Assembly: GCF_004120195.1 (NCBI RefSeq)
Contig: NZ_SCHN01000012.1
Coordinates: 62,001 to 126,000, forward strand
Length of the DNA stretch: 64,000 nucleotides
Direction: 5' to 3'
Source: Enterovibrio baiacu
GTDB taxonomy: Bacteria; Pseudomonadota; Gammaproteobacteria; Enterobacterales; Vibrionaceae
The notes below the pieces were generated by a model. It was not told the DNA's origin. It saw only the letters and a list, made by a program, of their open reading frames with translations, and did no database searches. A program made the translations under genes and the position numbers. This document shows positions 55,607 to 64,000 of the stretch, in pieces. Each line of letters starts with the position of its first letter. Position 1 is the stretch's first letter.

Positions 55607-56323
55607 TTACTCTTGATGACCTTGTTCTTGATAGCCAAGCAACAACGCATCCCAATCTGATTCCAGCCACTGGATGTGTCGCTTGTTCAGCTCTTTTCGA
55701 AATGAGCGAAGCAAGCGGCTGAGATTAGAGGCTTTCCAGCTCTCTCCCTCTTTTTTACCACATTTATCGAAATCGATTAGCCAACACTTGCCTGTGGTAT
55801 CAAGCAAAATATTGTGGATATTTAAGTCTGTGTGGCACACCCCAGCATCATGCAGTTTTCTCACCATGACGCCAATCCGGTGGTAATGGGAAGCGTCGAG
55901 CGGGGCTTCCATCAAAATATCGACCAAATCTTTTGCGTCATCGATTTTTTCCACCAGCAAGTCTGCTTGGTAGGTCAACCCATCCCGAATCGCTCGAGCA
56001 GCTATCGGACGCGGCACTGATATGCCCTTTTCACGCAAGTAAGTGAGTAGCTGAAACTCTTGCGCCGAGCGGGTGTTCCCCCAACCTATAAACGCGTAAC
56101 TGTCACGAACCAATTTTCCAAACAAACCACCACGGCGATAATGTCGAAGCGCCGCTGGCAGCACTTCAGTTTGCACAAACCACGTCGTACCTCGCCCCGT
56201 TGCAGAGCCGATGATCGCGTCTTTCTGCTGCCAGAATTCAACGTCAAAGCATTGCGCAGGATCTTCACGTAACAATGACGCGTCAAACCAAATACGGGTG
56301 TTGTTATCGACTAACTGGTCCAC
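55607..56323 (-). CDS. kdkA: 3-deoxy-D-manno-octulosonic acid kinase
   Basis: KdkA phosphorylates the Kdo residue of Kdo-lipid A at position 4. The 238-residue protein has a small kinase-like fold: RRGGLFGKLVRD, EFQLLTYLREKGISVPRPIAAR, catalytic HTDLNIHNILLD and metal-binding IDFDKCGKK. The GTG start has GAGGAG upstream. KdkA replaces the second Kdo in organisms with monofunctional WaaA. It is divergent from opsX, the transferase acting on the Kdo-phosphate product. Confidence 0.95.
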   Translation of the reverse strand: MDQLVDNNTRIWFDASLLREDPAQCFDVEFWQQKDAIIGSATGRGTTWFVQTEVLPAALRHYRRGGLFGKLVRDSYAFIGWGNTRSAQEFQLLTYLREKGISVPRPIAARAIRDGLTYQADLLVEKIDDAKDLVDILMEAPLDASHYHRIGVMVRKLHDAGVCHTDLNIHNILLDTTGKCWLIDFDKCGKKEGESWKASNLSRLLRSFRKELNKRHIQWLESDWDALLLGYQEQGHQE

Positions 56324-56441
56324 ACGGGCTCCTCAGAGGTGTCTTATCTTCTCAGTATCTCAAGCTTTACTGACAGTTGCATTTTACATTGCTGATCGGC
56401 AACTGCATAATTTCAACCATCAAAACCCTATAAGCATTCTC

Positions 56442-57500
56442 ATGGCCTTATTTTCTGCCCCACCACAGTCTCTCTGTATTTTGCGCCTTTCAGCGATTGG
56501 CGATGTTTGCAATGCCATCGCTGCCGTTCAAGCCATTCGCCAGCAATGGCCAGACACAAAGCTGACGTGGATAGCAGGCAAAGCCGAGGCTGCCCTTCTC
56601 ACGCCGCTGTTACCGGACGTCACCGTCATCGCCTTTGATAAGAAACAAGGTTTCAAAGGGATGCAAGCGGTATGGAAAGCACTGAAAGGCCAACGCTTCG
56701 ATGCGCTGCTTCATATGCAAAGCGCCATCAGAGCGAGCATGTTGTCTGTCGGGATCAAGGCTAAGTACACGCTGGGGTTTGATAAGACCCGAGCCAGTGA
56801 TTTGCAGCTGTGGTTTACCAATGTGAAAGTGCCATCACCAGCATCTCCTCATGTGCTAGACGGCTTCATGGCATTCACCGAAACCTTGGGTTTAAAGCCG
56901 CAAGTGCCGACATGGACACTGCCACTATCTGAAAAAGACGTCGTCTGGGCAAGAGATCAGTTATCCACGAAGCCGACTTTGGTGGTTGCGCCTGCTGCGA
57001 GCAAAGCCTTTAAAAACTGGACCGCAGAAGGTTACGCGGGCGTGATTGAGCATGCTCTCGACAAAGGGTTCAATGTCATCTTAGCGGGCGGCCCTGGCAA
57101 GATTGAAGTGGCACTCGGCCAAGCCATAGAAAATCACCTTACCCGCCCTATCACCAATTTGATTGGCAAAACAACGCTTCTACAGTTGCTAGCACTTGAG
57201 CAGCAAGCCGATTTGGTTTTAGCGCCCGATAGCGGCCCAGCACACCTTGCCAATGCAGTGAACACACCCGTCATTGGTTTATATGCGCACCACAATCCGG
57301 CGCGAACTGGCCCTTACAACTGGCGGCACTATGTCGTGAGCGCATATGCGGAAGCAATTGAAGCAGAAACAGGCAAGTCTGCTGATGAGGTGTCTTGGCG
57401 TACGCGCGTGAAAGACGATACGGCCATGCAAAGAATAACCATTGATGAGGTGATCTCGCGTTTTGATGAAGTCATCCAAAAAGAGGAAATCGGCTCATGA
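56442..57500 (+). CDS. opsX: LPS heptosyltransferase I, OpsX-like GT9 protein
   Basis: The 352-residue GT9 protein starts LCILRLSAIGDVCNAIAAVQAIRQQWP and has TWIAGKAEAALLTPLLP, VVAPAASKAFKNWTAEGYA and LVLAPDSGPAHLANAVNTPVIGLYAHHNP. It is closer to Haemophilus OpsX than to WaaC, and OpsX acts on phosphorylated Kdo, matching the divergent kdkA. The ATG at 56442 is used because the longer frame covers the intergenic region and kdkA. The stop overlaps the next ATG as ATGA. Confidence 0.88.
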   Translation: MALFSAPPQSLCILRLSAIGDVCNAIAAVQAIRQQWPDTKLTWIAGKAEAALLTPLLPDVTVIAFDKKQGFKGMQAVWKALKGQRFDALLHMQSAIRASMLSVGIKAKYTLGFDKTRASDLQLWFTNVKVPSPASPHVLDGFMAFTETLGLKPQVPTWTLPLSEKDVVWARDQLSTKPTLVVAPAASKAFKNWTAEGYAGVIEHALDKGFNVILAGGPGKIEVALGQAIENHLTRPITNLIGKTTLLQLLALEQQADLVLAPDSGPAHLANAVNTPVIGLYAHHNPARTGPYNWRHYVVSAYAEAIEAETGKSADEVSWRTRVKDDTAMQRITIDEVISRFDEVIQKEEIGS

Positions 57501-58279
57501 GCCAGAATCAAACTCGCGCCTCGATCAGCGCAATCATCATTACCAAAAACGAAGAACAGATCCTGCCAGAGTGTTTAGCATCACTTGATTGGGTCGATGA
57601 AATCATCGTGGTGGATTCTGGCAGCACAGACAATACCGTCGCCATCGCCGAGCAAGCGGGTGCGAAAGTCTTCGTGAATGCTGAATGGCCAGGCTTTGGT
57701 AAACAAAAACAACTGGCGCAAAGCCATGCAACCAAAGATTGGGTGCTTGCGATTGATGCAGATGAAGTCATCACTGATGCGTTGAAAACCAGCATTCTGG
57801 CGGTATTAGAAAACCCGCCAGAGAAAACCCTGTTTGTGCTCCGTCGAACTACATGGGTATTTGGGCGCTTTCTTAAGCACTCAGGTTGGTACGATAAAAT
57901 CATTCGCTTCTACCCTCGTGAATTCACCGGCTACAACGATGCCTTGGTTCACGAGAAAATCATCGAGCCAGAAGGAAGCCAGAAGCAAACCTTGAGCGGC
58001 GACATGCTCCACTACTCATACCGCGACTTGCACCAATACCTCGTGAAGTCCGCGTTCTATGCAAAGTCATGGGCAGATGGCCGTCAAGCCAGAGGGAAAA
58101 AAAGCAGTATCGGGCAAGGTGTCACTCACGCGATTGGCTGCTTTTTGAAAATGTATCTCTTAAAACGTGGCTTTCTCGATGGCAAACAAGGCTTCTTGAT
58201 TGCCGTACTTTCGGCGCACTCGACGTTCGTGAAATACGCTGATCTTTGGATCAGAGAAAACGACAGCCGCGCACAATAA
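57497..58279 (+). CDS. waaE: LPS core glucosyltransferase, WaaE/LgtF-like GT2
   Basis: The 260-residue protein has ISAIIITKNEEQILPECLASLDWVDEIIVVDSGSTDNT, EWPGFGKQKQLAQ, LAIDADEVIT (DxD) and HYSYRDLHQYLVKSAFYAKSWA, typical of WaaE/KdtX/LgtF enzymes that add a glucose to heptose I. It overlaps opsX by four bases, so the two are co-translated. In Serratia and Klebsiella waaE also lies between waaA and coaD. Confidence 0.88.
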   Translation: MSQNQTRASISAIIITKNEEQILPECLASLDWVDEIIVVDSGSTDNTVAIAEQAGAKVFVNAEWPGFGKQKQLAQSHATKDWVLAIDADEVITDALKTSILAVLENPPEKTLFVLRRTTWVFGRFLKHSGWYDKIIRFYPREFTGYNDALVHEKIIEPEGSQKQTLSGDMLHYSYRDLHQYLVKSAFYAKSWADGRQARGKKSSIGQGVTHAIGCFLKMYLLKRGFLDGKQGFLIAVLSAHSTFVKYADLWIRENDSRAQ

Positions 58280-58282
58280 TCC

Positions 58283-59320
58283 TCAAACTACACGCTGAAG
58301 AAACGCTAAGGCATCTGGCAAAATAGTATCAACATCGATTCTCGACATGTCCGCCGCCACATCTTTGTCTTCGTCTGTCTGCGGTGCAAAGGCAATGTGG
58401 CGCCCCGTACTGTTGATGGGTTGCCATCTCAACGGCGTCGCGCTGCGTTTTGCGGGGAAAAAACCGATCGTCGGCACATCGACTGTCGCCGCGATATGCA
58501 ATGGCCCTGTTGACCCAGCAATGAAAGCATTCGCACAGGCAATTGAACGCGTAAAATCTTGCAAGCCGTCGTTCTTGTCATAAATCACCGACGGCACACC
58601 ATTTTTCGCCAATAGTGCTTTCAGCTCTGCCGCTTTTTCCTCTTCGCCCGGCCCGGCCGTTAACACCACGTCCATTGCAATCTGCTTAACGATACCAGAC
58701 ACCAGCCCCGTATATTGCTGAAGCGACAAGTTATTCGCCGAACCACCGCTGCCTGCATGCACAAATAGCCAAGGTTTTTCTGAGTCGAGCAAAAGTGAGG
58801 TCGTCAGCTTTTGGCGCTGATTTTGAAGCGTATCAGTGTCAAAGACTAAATAGGGAGTGGTGGGTTCAACGACTTTAGTACCTTGTTTTTTCAAGAAAGC
58901 ACGCACTAAGTCGAGGTTATATTCATACTCAGGTTTAGCTGATTGAGAGCGACGCTGCTTAATACGATGGTTATATAGCAGTTGAGAAATTTTCGTTGCT
59001 GGCGCTAAACGAAACGGAATACCTGCTTTCCAGACTAAACCCGCATTGTAACTGTCTGAAAATAAGCAAATTGACGCGTCAAACTGTTGCGCCTTAATCT
59101 CGGCAATCAGTGCTTTCTTGCTTAACTTATCCGCATTTTTCCCACAATCTACTAACACCTTATCAATCGATGGACACAACGCCGCAAGAGCTTTGGTGTA
59201 TGGCGGCACCAACGCCGTAATTTCAGCATTGGGCTGAGATTGCTTCAACATGGCAAAAGCAGGCCACGCCAACATGAAATCACCGATTTTATCGTTGCGA
59301 ATGACAAGGATTTTTTTCAT
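58283..59320 (-). CDS. GT9-family LPS glycosyltransferase (heptosyltransferase-like)
   Basis: The 345-residue protein begins KKILVIRNDKIGDFMLAWPAFAML and has VHAGSGGSANNLSLQQYTGL and AFIAGSTGPLHIAATVDVPTIGFFPAKR in the donor domain. The family includes heptosyltransferases I-IV; the GSTGPLHIA loop fits. It could be WaaQ-like and add a further heptose. The start at 59320 with AGGA upstream is used. It converges on waaE with only three bases between the stops and diverges from coaD. Confidence 0.87.
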   Translation of the reverse strand: MKKILVIRNDKIGDFMLAWPAFAMLKQSQPNAEITALVPPYTKALAALCPSIDKVLVDCGKNADKLSKKALIAEIKAQQFDASICLFSDSYNAGLVWKAGIPFRLAPATKISQLLYNHRIKQRRSQSAKPEYEYNLDLVRAFLKKQGTKVVEPTTPYLVFDTDTLQNQRQKLTTSLLLDSEKPWLFVHAGSGGSANNLSLQQYTGLVSGIVKQIAMDVVLTAGPGEEEKAAELKALLAKNGVPSVIYDKNDGLQDFTRSIACANAFIAGSTGPLHIAATVDVPTIGFFPAKRSATPLRWQPINSTGRHIAFAPQTDEDKDVAADMSRIDVDTILPDALAFLQRVV

Positions 59321-59497
59321 TTTGTGTCCTAGTTTACGGTTCTTAGTCCCGATCATACCGAATAGTACTGATTAAGCCATAGCGAGGTAGTAGGCTAGAG
59401 GTCTGAACCTTACTTTCGATGCGCGTGCGTATTAAGTTCGCCAAAAAACCATGATATTTTGGTAGCATGTCGCCAGTTTAAAAGATGGCAGGAATAA

Positions 59498-60001
<504 letters not shown>

Positions 60002-60012
60002 GCGATGAACAC

Positions 60013-60042
60013 AAAAAAGCCCGCTCTCACTGCGGGCTTTTT
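60013..60042. terminator. Terminator between coaD and mutM
   Basis: A 9 bp stem (60016-60024 with 60032-60040), loop TCTCACT, with A and T tracts for both converging genes. Confidence 0.9.
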
Positions 60043-60068
60043 CATATTCAATTCTCTGTGCTGTCAGG

Positions 60069-60881
60069 TTAACTCTGACAGTCTGGGCAAAATACCGTAT
60101 TTCGTTGCCCTATCTTCACGCTCTCAAGCTCAGTGCCGCATGCAGGACAAGGTTTTCCTTGGTTACCATACACTTGAAGCTCTTGCGCAAAATAGCCTGG
60201 CTTACCATCAGCCTGCTTGAAGTCTTTTAGCGTGGTACCGCCTTGCTCAATCGCTGTCGCCAACACAGATTTAATGTCAGCCACAAAGCGATTCGCGTCC
60301 TCTAGGCTTAACTGGCCCGCTTGGCGCTTAGGGTGAATGCGGGACATAAACAGTGATTCATTGGCATAAATATTACCCACTCCCACCACTACCGCGTTAT
60401 CCATGATGAACTGTTTGATTGGCGTGCGCTTGTTGCGGCTTCGCTCAAACAAATATTCGCCAGTAAAATCATCCGTTAACGGTTCAGGCCCCAACTTGCC
60501 CAATACAGGATGGTCTAAACCATCATTGGGTTGCCATAACCACGCACCAAAGCGACGTGGATCGTTATAGCGGATCATCTCGCCCGAACTTAAATGCAGA
60601 TCAACATGATCGTGCTTAGCGGGTGGCGATCCTTCAGGAATCACACGTAAGCTGCCAGACATTCCCAAGTGCACCAAGGCATACCCAACATCGGTTTCAA
60701 GGATCAGGTATTTCGCGCGACGCTTCACCCCCCGAATCACCTGACCTTCCATATCGTGTAATTCTTCTGGTACTAGCCAGCGTAATTTGGGCTGTCGCAC
60801 CTCGATTTTGGTAACGGTTTGACCTTTCGCATGGGGTTTAATGCCCATACGACTCACTTCGACTTCAGGTAATTCTGGCAT
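60069..60881 (-). CDS. mutM: Formamidopyrimidine-DNA glycosylase
   Basis: MutM (Fpg) removes 8-oxoguanine and formamidopyrimidines and cuts the abasic site. The 270 residues begin PELPEVE, giving the catalytic Pro after Met removal and Glu at position 3. [12 protein letters not shown] carries the conserved Lys, [15 protein letters not shown] the helix-two-turn-helix, and [10 protein letters not shown]...CPDCQS the C-terminal zinc finger. It follows a small membrane-protein gene by 11 bases and is probably co-transcribed with it. Confidence 0.97.
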   Translation of the reverse strand: MPELPEVEVSRMGIKPHAKGQTVTKIEVRQPKLRWLVPEELHDMEGQVIRGVKRRAKYLILETDVGYALVHLGMSGSLRVIPEGSPPAKHDHVDLHLSSGEMIRYNDPRRFGAWLWQPNDGLDHPVLGKLGPEPLTDDFTGEYLFERSRNKRTPIKQFIMDNAVVVGVGNIYANESLFMSRIHPKRQAGQLSLEDANRFVADIKSVLATAIEQGGTTLKDFKQADGKPGYFAQELQVYGNQGKPCPACGTELESVKIGQRNTVFCPDCQS

Positions 60882-60892
60882 GATCCATTGAA

Positions 60893-61402
60893 CTAGTTGG
60901 AAAGTGGGAACAAGTAGTTTGGCTCAACCGACACCGCAAGCCAACGCTTTTCCCAATTTTGGATGAGCCAAAACTGAGGCAATTCATAATATGTCAGGCG
61001 ATAAGGTTCAAGTTCATTGCCCAAATCCACCACCAAGGTCGATGGGGAAGTAAGACCGGGTTTAAGCTGCTCATACATCTCGGCGCTGATTTCAGTGCCA
61101 GAGAGGTTAAGCCAGCGATTCGCTAATTCTGTGGCTGACACGTCTAAAGGGCGATCTGTTTGCCACGGCAAACCTTGAGTAAGCGTAAATTGGGGAAATC
61201 GGAGCGCCTTAATGGCAGCACTTTCTGGCACCAAGGCAATCACACCATCAGGGAGCACTTGAGCGGCTTCTTGTGATGCGTTGTTTTCGGCGAGCTTTGC
61301 GCGGATGTAGTCCGGCAAATGCATCATCGCGATGAACACCAAGGTGCCAATGATAAGAATGTTGTTAAAGGTACGGCGGGAGACTCTTCCCATTTGCTTC
61401 AT
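60893..61402 (-). CDS. Unrecognised membrane-anchored protein upstream of mutM
   Basis: The 169-residue product has one membrane helix at about 13-28 after a basic N-terminus ([22 protein letters not shown]), so the remaining 140 residues are probably periplasmic. That part has Trp/Tyr-rich short segments ([40 protein letters not shown]) and no cysteine or known catalytic motif. I recall similar proteins at this place in vibrios but no function. The start could be the ATG three codons on. It is close enough to mutM for co-transcription. Confidence 0.8.
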   Translation of the reverse strand: MKQMGRVSRRTFNNILIIGTLVFIAMMHLPDYIRAKLAENNASQEAAQVLPDGVIALVPESAAIKALRFPQFTLTQGLPWQTDRPLDVSATELANRWLNLSGTEISAEMYEQLKPGLTSPSTLVVDLGNELEPYRLTYYELPQFWLIQNWEKRWLAVSVEPNYLFPLSN

Positions 61403-61463
61403 CCAAACTCATGCCATGAATCAATATTAGCAGTGTATAGCTGGAACTTACTGATTTACAGAT

Positions 61464-61493
61464 ATAAAAAAACCCAGCCTAAGCCGGGTTTTT
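61464..61493 (-). terminator. Terminator of rpmBG
   Basis: On the minus strand AAACCCGGC pairs with GCTGGGTTT (one G-U pair) around TTAG (61470-61491), followed by a T run. Confidence 0.88.
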
Positions 61494-61511
61494 ATCGAAG
61501 TCGAAAATCAA

Positions 61512-61679
61512 TTACTTGATTTTAGCTTCTTTGTACATAACGTGTTGACGAACAACTGGATCAAATTTCTTGATCTCGAACTTGCCCGGCATGTTACGTT
61601 TGTTTTTGTCAGTAGTGTAGAAGTGGCCTGTACCAGCAGATGATACTAGACGGATCTTCTCACGAATGCCTTTAGCCAT
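61512..61679 (-). CDS. rpmG: 50S ribosomal protein L33
   Basis: A 55-residue protein read from ATG at 61679: [20 protein letters not shown], then [20 protein letters not shown] and [10 protein letters not shown]. It is the same length as E. coli L33 and nearly identical. It lacks the CxxC zinc motifs of the C+ form, so it is the zinc-free type. It follows rpmB by 13 bases and ends before a terminator. Confidence 0.98.
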   Translation of the reverse strand: MAKGIREKIRLVSSAGTGHFYTTDKNKRNMPGKFEIKKFDPVVRQHVMYKEAKIK

Positions 61680-61692
61680 TCTTTAAATCCTC

Positions 61693-61929
61693 TTAAACGT
61701 TCTCACCACGGGCGCGGATGTCTGTAAGAACAGCATCAATGCCTTTCTTGTCGATGATACGCATACCTTTAGGGGTAAGACGCAGTTTAACGAAGCGGTT
61801 TTCGCTTTCTACCCAGAAACGATGAGTTTGCAGGTTCGGCAGAAAACGACGCTTGGTGGCGTTACGTGCGTGAGAACGGTTGTTACCCGTTACAGGACGC
61901 TTGCCAGTTACTTGGCATACTCGTGACAT
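61693..61929 (-). CDS. rpmB: 50S ribosomal protein L28
   Basis: The 78-residue product starts [20 protein letters not shown] and contains [24 protein letters not shown] and [11 protein letters not shown], as in E. coli L28. The ATG at 61929 is used; a 15-residue extension is rejected. It heads the rpmBG operon behind a strong sigma-70 promoter. Confidence 0.97.
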   Translation of the reverse strand: MSRVCQVTGKRPVTGNNRSHARNATKRRFLPNLQTHRFWVESENRFVKLRLTPKGMRIIDKKGIDAVLTDIRARGENV

Positions 61930-62027
61930 GAATGTCTCTCCAAATCGTTTCAGCTCGATATCAACCTTGTCCACCAGTCCTGCAAAAACAAGGTCTAGCT
62001 CTAGGTCAAGGCTATCAAAGGTGGCGC

Positions 62028-62056
62028 ATTATACTAACTGTATTTGCATTGCTCAA
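62028..62056 (-). promoter_or_regulatory. Sigma-70 promoter of rpmBG
   Basis: On the minus strand TTGAGC (62051-62056), a 17-base spacer and a perfect TATAAT (62028-62033) lie about 100 bases before rpmB, fitting a highly expressed ribosomal operon. Confidence 0.85.
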
Positions 62057-62117
62057 GTCCCGAGCAGATCCTTTTGTCATTTTTTGATCGTTTTTTAGCA
62101 GCTTTTCCGTGAAAAGC

Positions 62118-62792
62118 TTATATCCAGCCGCGTTCAGCGAAGGAGACAACTTCTCCATCGCCAATCACCATGTGATCGAGCAACCGAATATCGACTAACG
62201 ACAACGCATCTGCAATCCGCGATGTGATATGACGGTCAGCAGGGCTTGGTTCAGCAATACCAGATGGGTGATTATGAGCCAAAATCACTGCGTTTGCATG
62301 CACTTCCAGCGCCCGTCTTACAACTTCTCTTGGATAGACCCCTGCAGCATTGATGGTGCCTTCAAAAAGAATCTCATCTTTGATGGGGCGATTTTGATTA
62401 TCTAAGTACAAGACAAGAAAGGCTTCTCGCGGTCTATCACGTAGTTTTGCCGAGAGATATCTCGCCGTATGAGAGGGGCTAGCCAGCGCATCTTCGCGGG
62501 TCATAATTTCATGCAAATGCCGCTTACTCAGCTCTAAAACCGCCTGCAATTGTGCGTATTTTGCCGATCCCAATCCTTTTCTTTGACTAAATTGCGCTAA
62601 ATTCGACTGCATTAAGCCGCGCAACGAACCAAAATCATCGAGAAGATAACCCGCAAGCTCGATGGCATTCATTCCAGAAACACCCGTACGTAGGAATATG
62701 GCTAAGAGCTCCGCATCGGATAAAGACTCAGGCCCCTTCGCCAACAATTTCTCTCGAGGACGACTTTCTTCAGGTAAACATTTCAGCGACAA
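62118..62792 (-). CDS. radC: RadC-family JAB-domain protein
   Basis: RadC has an N-terminal helix-hairpin-helix part ([33 protein letters not shown]) and a C-terminal MPN/JAMM metal domain with [18 protein letters not shown]. Its role in DNA repair is doubtful and no reaction is established. The start is set at a TTG (62792) preceded by GAGGAATGTC, because the next residues [19 protein letters not shown] align with the usual N-terminus and give 224 residues, the normal length; upstream in-frame sequence lacks homology. It diverges from coaBC. Confidence 0.9.
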   Translation of the reverse strand: MSLKCLPEESRPREKLLAKGPESLSDAELLAIFLRTGVSGMNAIELAGYLLDDFGSLRGLMQSNLAQFSQRKGLGSAKYAQLQAVLELSKRHLHEIMTREDALASPSHTARYLSAKLRDRPREAFLVLYLDNQNRPIKDEILFEGTINAAGVYPREVVRRALEVHANAVILAHNHPSGIAEPSPADRHITSRIADALSLVDIRLLDHMVIGDGEVVSFAERGWI

Positions 62793-63018
62793 AAGGACAT
62801 TCCTCACAGGCAAAACCGCCAGAATCGACACTCCAGATAGGCGCATCAAGACCTGCACCACAAGAATGCGAACCACCTAGTTAAGCCTGTCACTGAGCGG
62901 CTTCGTGATTACATTTCCCTTAGGAATACCTCCCCTTTCACAATCATCACCGCCCAACAGGTGATTAATGCCCATTTATGATATCTTTCAAACCATTCAC
63001 CCATTGGCTTACTTGGTT

Positions 63019-64000
63019 ATGGCTCAAAAAATTACGCAATCTTTATCCGGAAAGCGCATTGTCTTGGGAATTGGCGGCGGGATTGCTGCTTATAAATGTG
63101 CAGATCTCACTCGTCGACTGATTGAACGTGGTGCTGATGTACGCGTTGTCATGACAAATGCAGCAAAAGAATTCATCACCCCGCTAACGATGCAAGCCGT
63201 CTCAGGGCACCCTGTTTCTGACAGTTTGCTCGACCCTGCAGCAGAAGCGTCGATGGGCCACATCGAAATCGCCAAATGGGCAGACTTGATATTGCTCGCC
63301 CCTGCTACCGCAGATTTGATTGCACGAGTGGCGGCCGGCATGGGGAATGACCTGCTTACCACCGTTTGCTTAGCCACGGATGCACCTGTTGCCATCGCGC
63401 CAGCGATGAACCAGCAAATGTACCGCGCCGTCGCCACGCAAGAAAACCTCACCACGCTAACGCGACGTAATCACCCTATCTGGGGGCCGGCGAGCGGCGA
63501 ACAAGCCTGTGGTGATATCGGCATGGGAAGAATGCTTGAGCCTCTTCAGTTGGTCGCATTGATTGAAGACCACTTCGCAGAAGGTGACCTCGTGGGTTCA
63601 TCATTTTTGATCACCGCAGGCCCAACACGCGAAGCCATTGACCCCGTTCGCTACCTGACGAATCACAGTTCAGGAAAAATGGGGTACGCCATCGCAGAAG
63701 CGGCGGCAAAGCGCGGCGCAAACGTCACGCTCGTGAGCGGCCCAGTGAACCTTCCAACGCCAGCCAACGTGACACGTGTTGATGTGCAAAGTGCAGAAGA
63801 CATGCATGCCGCTGTCCAACATCACGCTGGCAAGCACCAAATTTTCATTGCATGCGCCGCAGTGGCGGATTTCAAACCCGCGAGCGCTGCAAACCAAAAG
63901 ATGAAGAAGCAAGACGGTCACGACGAGATGACCCTCACTCTAGTCAAGAACCCCGATATTGTTGCCGCCGTCGCAGCCATGAAAGATAACCGACCATTCA
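63019..64000 (+). CDS. coaBC: CoaBC bifunctional protein, N-terminal part (runs off the window)
   Basis: CoaBC joins cysteine to 4'-phosphopantothenate and decarboxylates the product, steps two and three of CoA synthesis. The 327 codons present cover the flavoprotein decarboxylase CoaC domain ([21 protein letters not shown]; catalytic His in [42 protein letters not shown]) and the first half of the CoaB ligase ([34 protein letters not shown]). The start at 63019 matches the family; an in-frame ATG at 62968 has a better ribosome site and is possible. The stop lies beyond the right edge. Confidence 0.95.
   Translation, partial: MAQKITQSLSGKRIVLGIGGGIAAYKCADLTRRLIERGADVRVVMTNAAKEFITPLTMQAVSGHPVSDSLLDPAAEASMGHIEIAKWADLILLAPATADLIARVAAGMGNDLLTTVCLATDAPVAIAPAMNQQMYRAVATQENLTTLTRRNHPIWGPASGEQACGDIGMGRMLEPLQLVALIEDHFAEGDLVGSSFLITAGPTREAIDPVRYLTNHSSGKMGYAIAEAAAKRGANVTLVSGPVNLPTPANVTRVDVQSAEDMHAAVQHHAGKHQIFIACAAVADFKPASAANQKMKKQDGHDEMTLTLVKNPDIVAAVAAMKDNRPF

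Overview
The window is ordinary chromosomal DNA from a gammaproteobacterium of the Vibrionaceae, perhaps a Grimontia/Enterovibrio/Salinivibrio-like or Vibrio-like genus; the exact genus is not resolved. The support is the gene order (ppc-aphA-metF-metLB-metJ-malic enzyme-rpmE-priA-cytR-ftsN-hslVU-menA-rraA-zapB), the presence of the Vibrio quorum-sensing/virulence regulator AphA, and the use of KdkA and OpsX for the inner LPS core. Much of the gene order also follows two stretches of the Escherichia coli map. No rRNA, tRNA, CRISPR array, prophage or complete insertion sequence was found.

Layout. 1-8 kb: the end of ppc, aphA with a LuxR/HapR-like operator, then the methionine regulon (metF, metBL, metJ) with tandem MetJ boxes in both control regions, and an NADP-type malic enzyme. 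8-17 kb: rpmE/priA, cytR, ftsN, the hslVU protease operon behind a sigma-32-like promoter, menA, rraA and zapB. 16.6-17.3 kb: a gene-free region holding a candidate small RNA with its own terminator and a structured leader upstream of glpK. 17-25 kb: glpK, glpX, an emrAB-type drug efflux pair, a cysteine-rich winged-helix regulator just ahead of fpr, and two small genes. 25-34 kb: tpiA, trmL, a chemoreceptor, cpxRA divergent from cpxP with a phased CpxR box array, fieF and pfkA. 34-44 kb: cysE, gpsA, secB, a rhodanese, gpmM-envC-yibQ, kbl-tdh and a TetR regulator.

44.8-59.3 kb is the lipopolysaccharide region: hldD (heptose precursor), a secondary lipid A acyltransferase, an AT-rich pair (WaaL-type ligase and GT2), waaF, a 5'-truncated GT9 gene, another glycosyltransferase, a GtrB/GtrA/GT-C cassette, waaA (Kdo transferase), kdkA (Kdo kinase), opsX (first heptose), waaE-like glucosyltransferase and a further GT9. 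The A+T jump at about 46.76-48.85 kb and the truncated gene indicate exchange of the variable core/O-antigen part between conserved flanks. 59.5-64 kb returns to conserved genes: coaD, mutM, a small unknown membrane protein, rpmG, rpmB, radC and the start of coaBC.

The most interesting non-coding signals are the candidate sRNA (about 16910-16983), the potentially bistable leader of glpK (17154-17207), the aphA operator (120-137) and the three in-phase CpxR half-sites at 31324-31348. The most interesting coding signals are the cysteine-rich regulator beside fpr, the truncated GT9, and the Gtr-like cassette inside a core LPS locus. No wholly new multi-gene system is evident; the unexplained parts are these elements.
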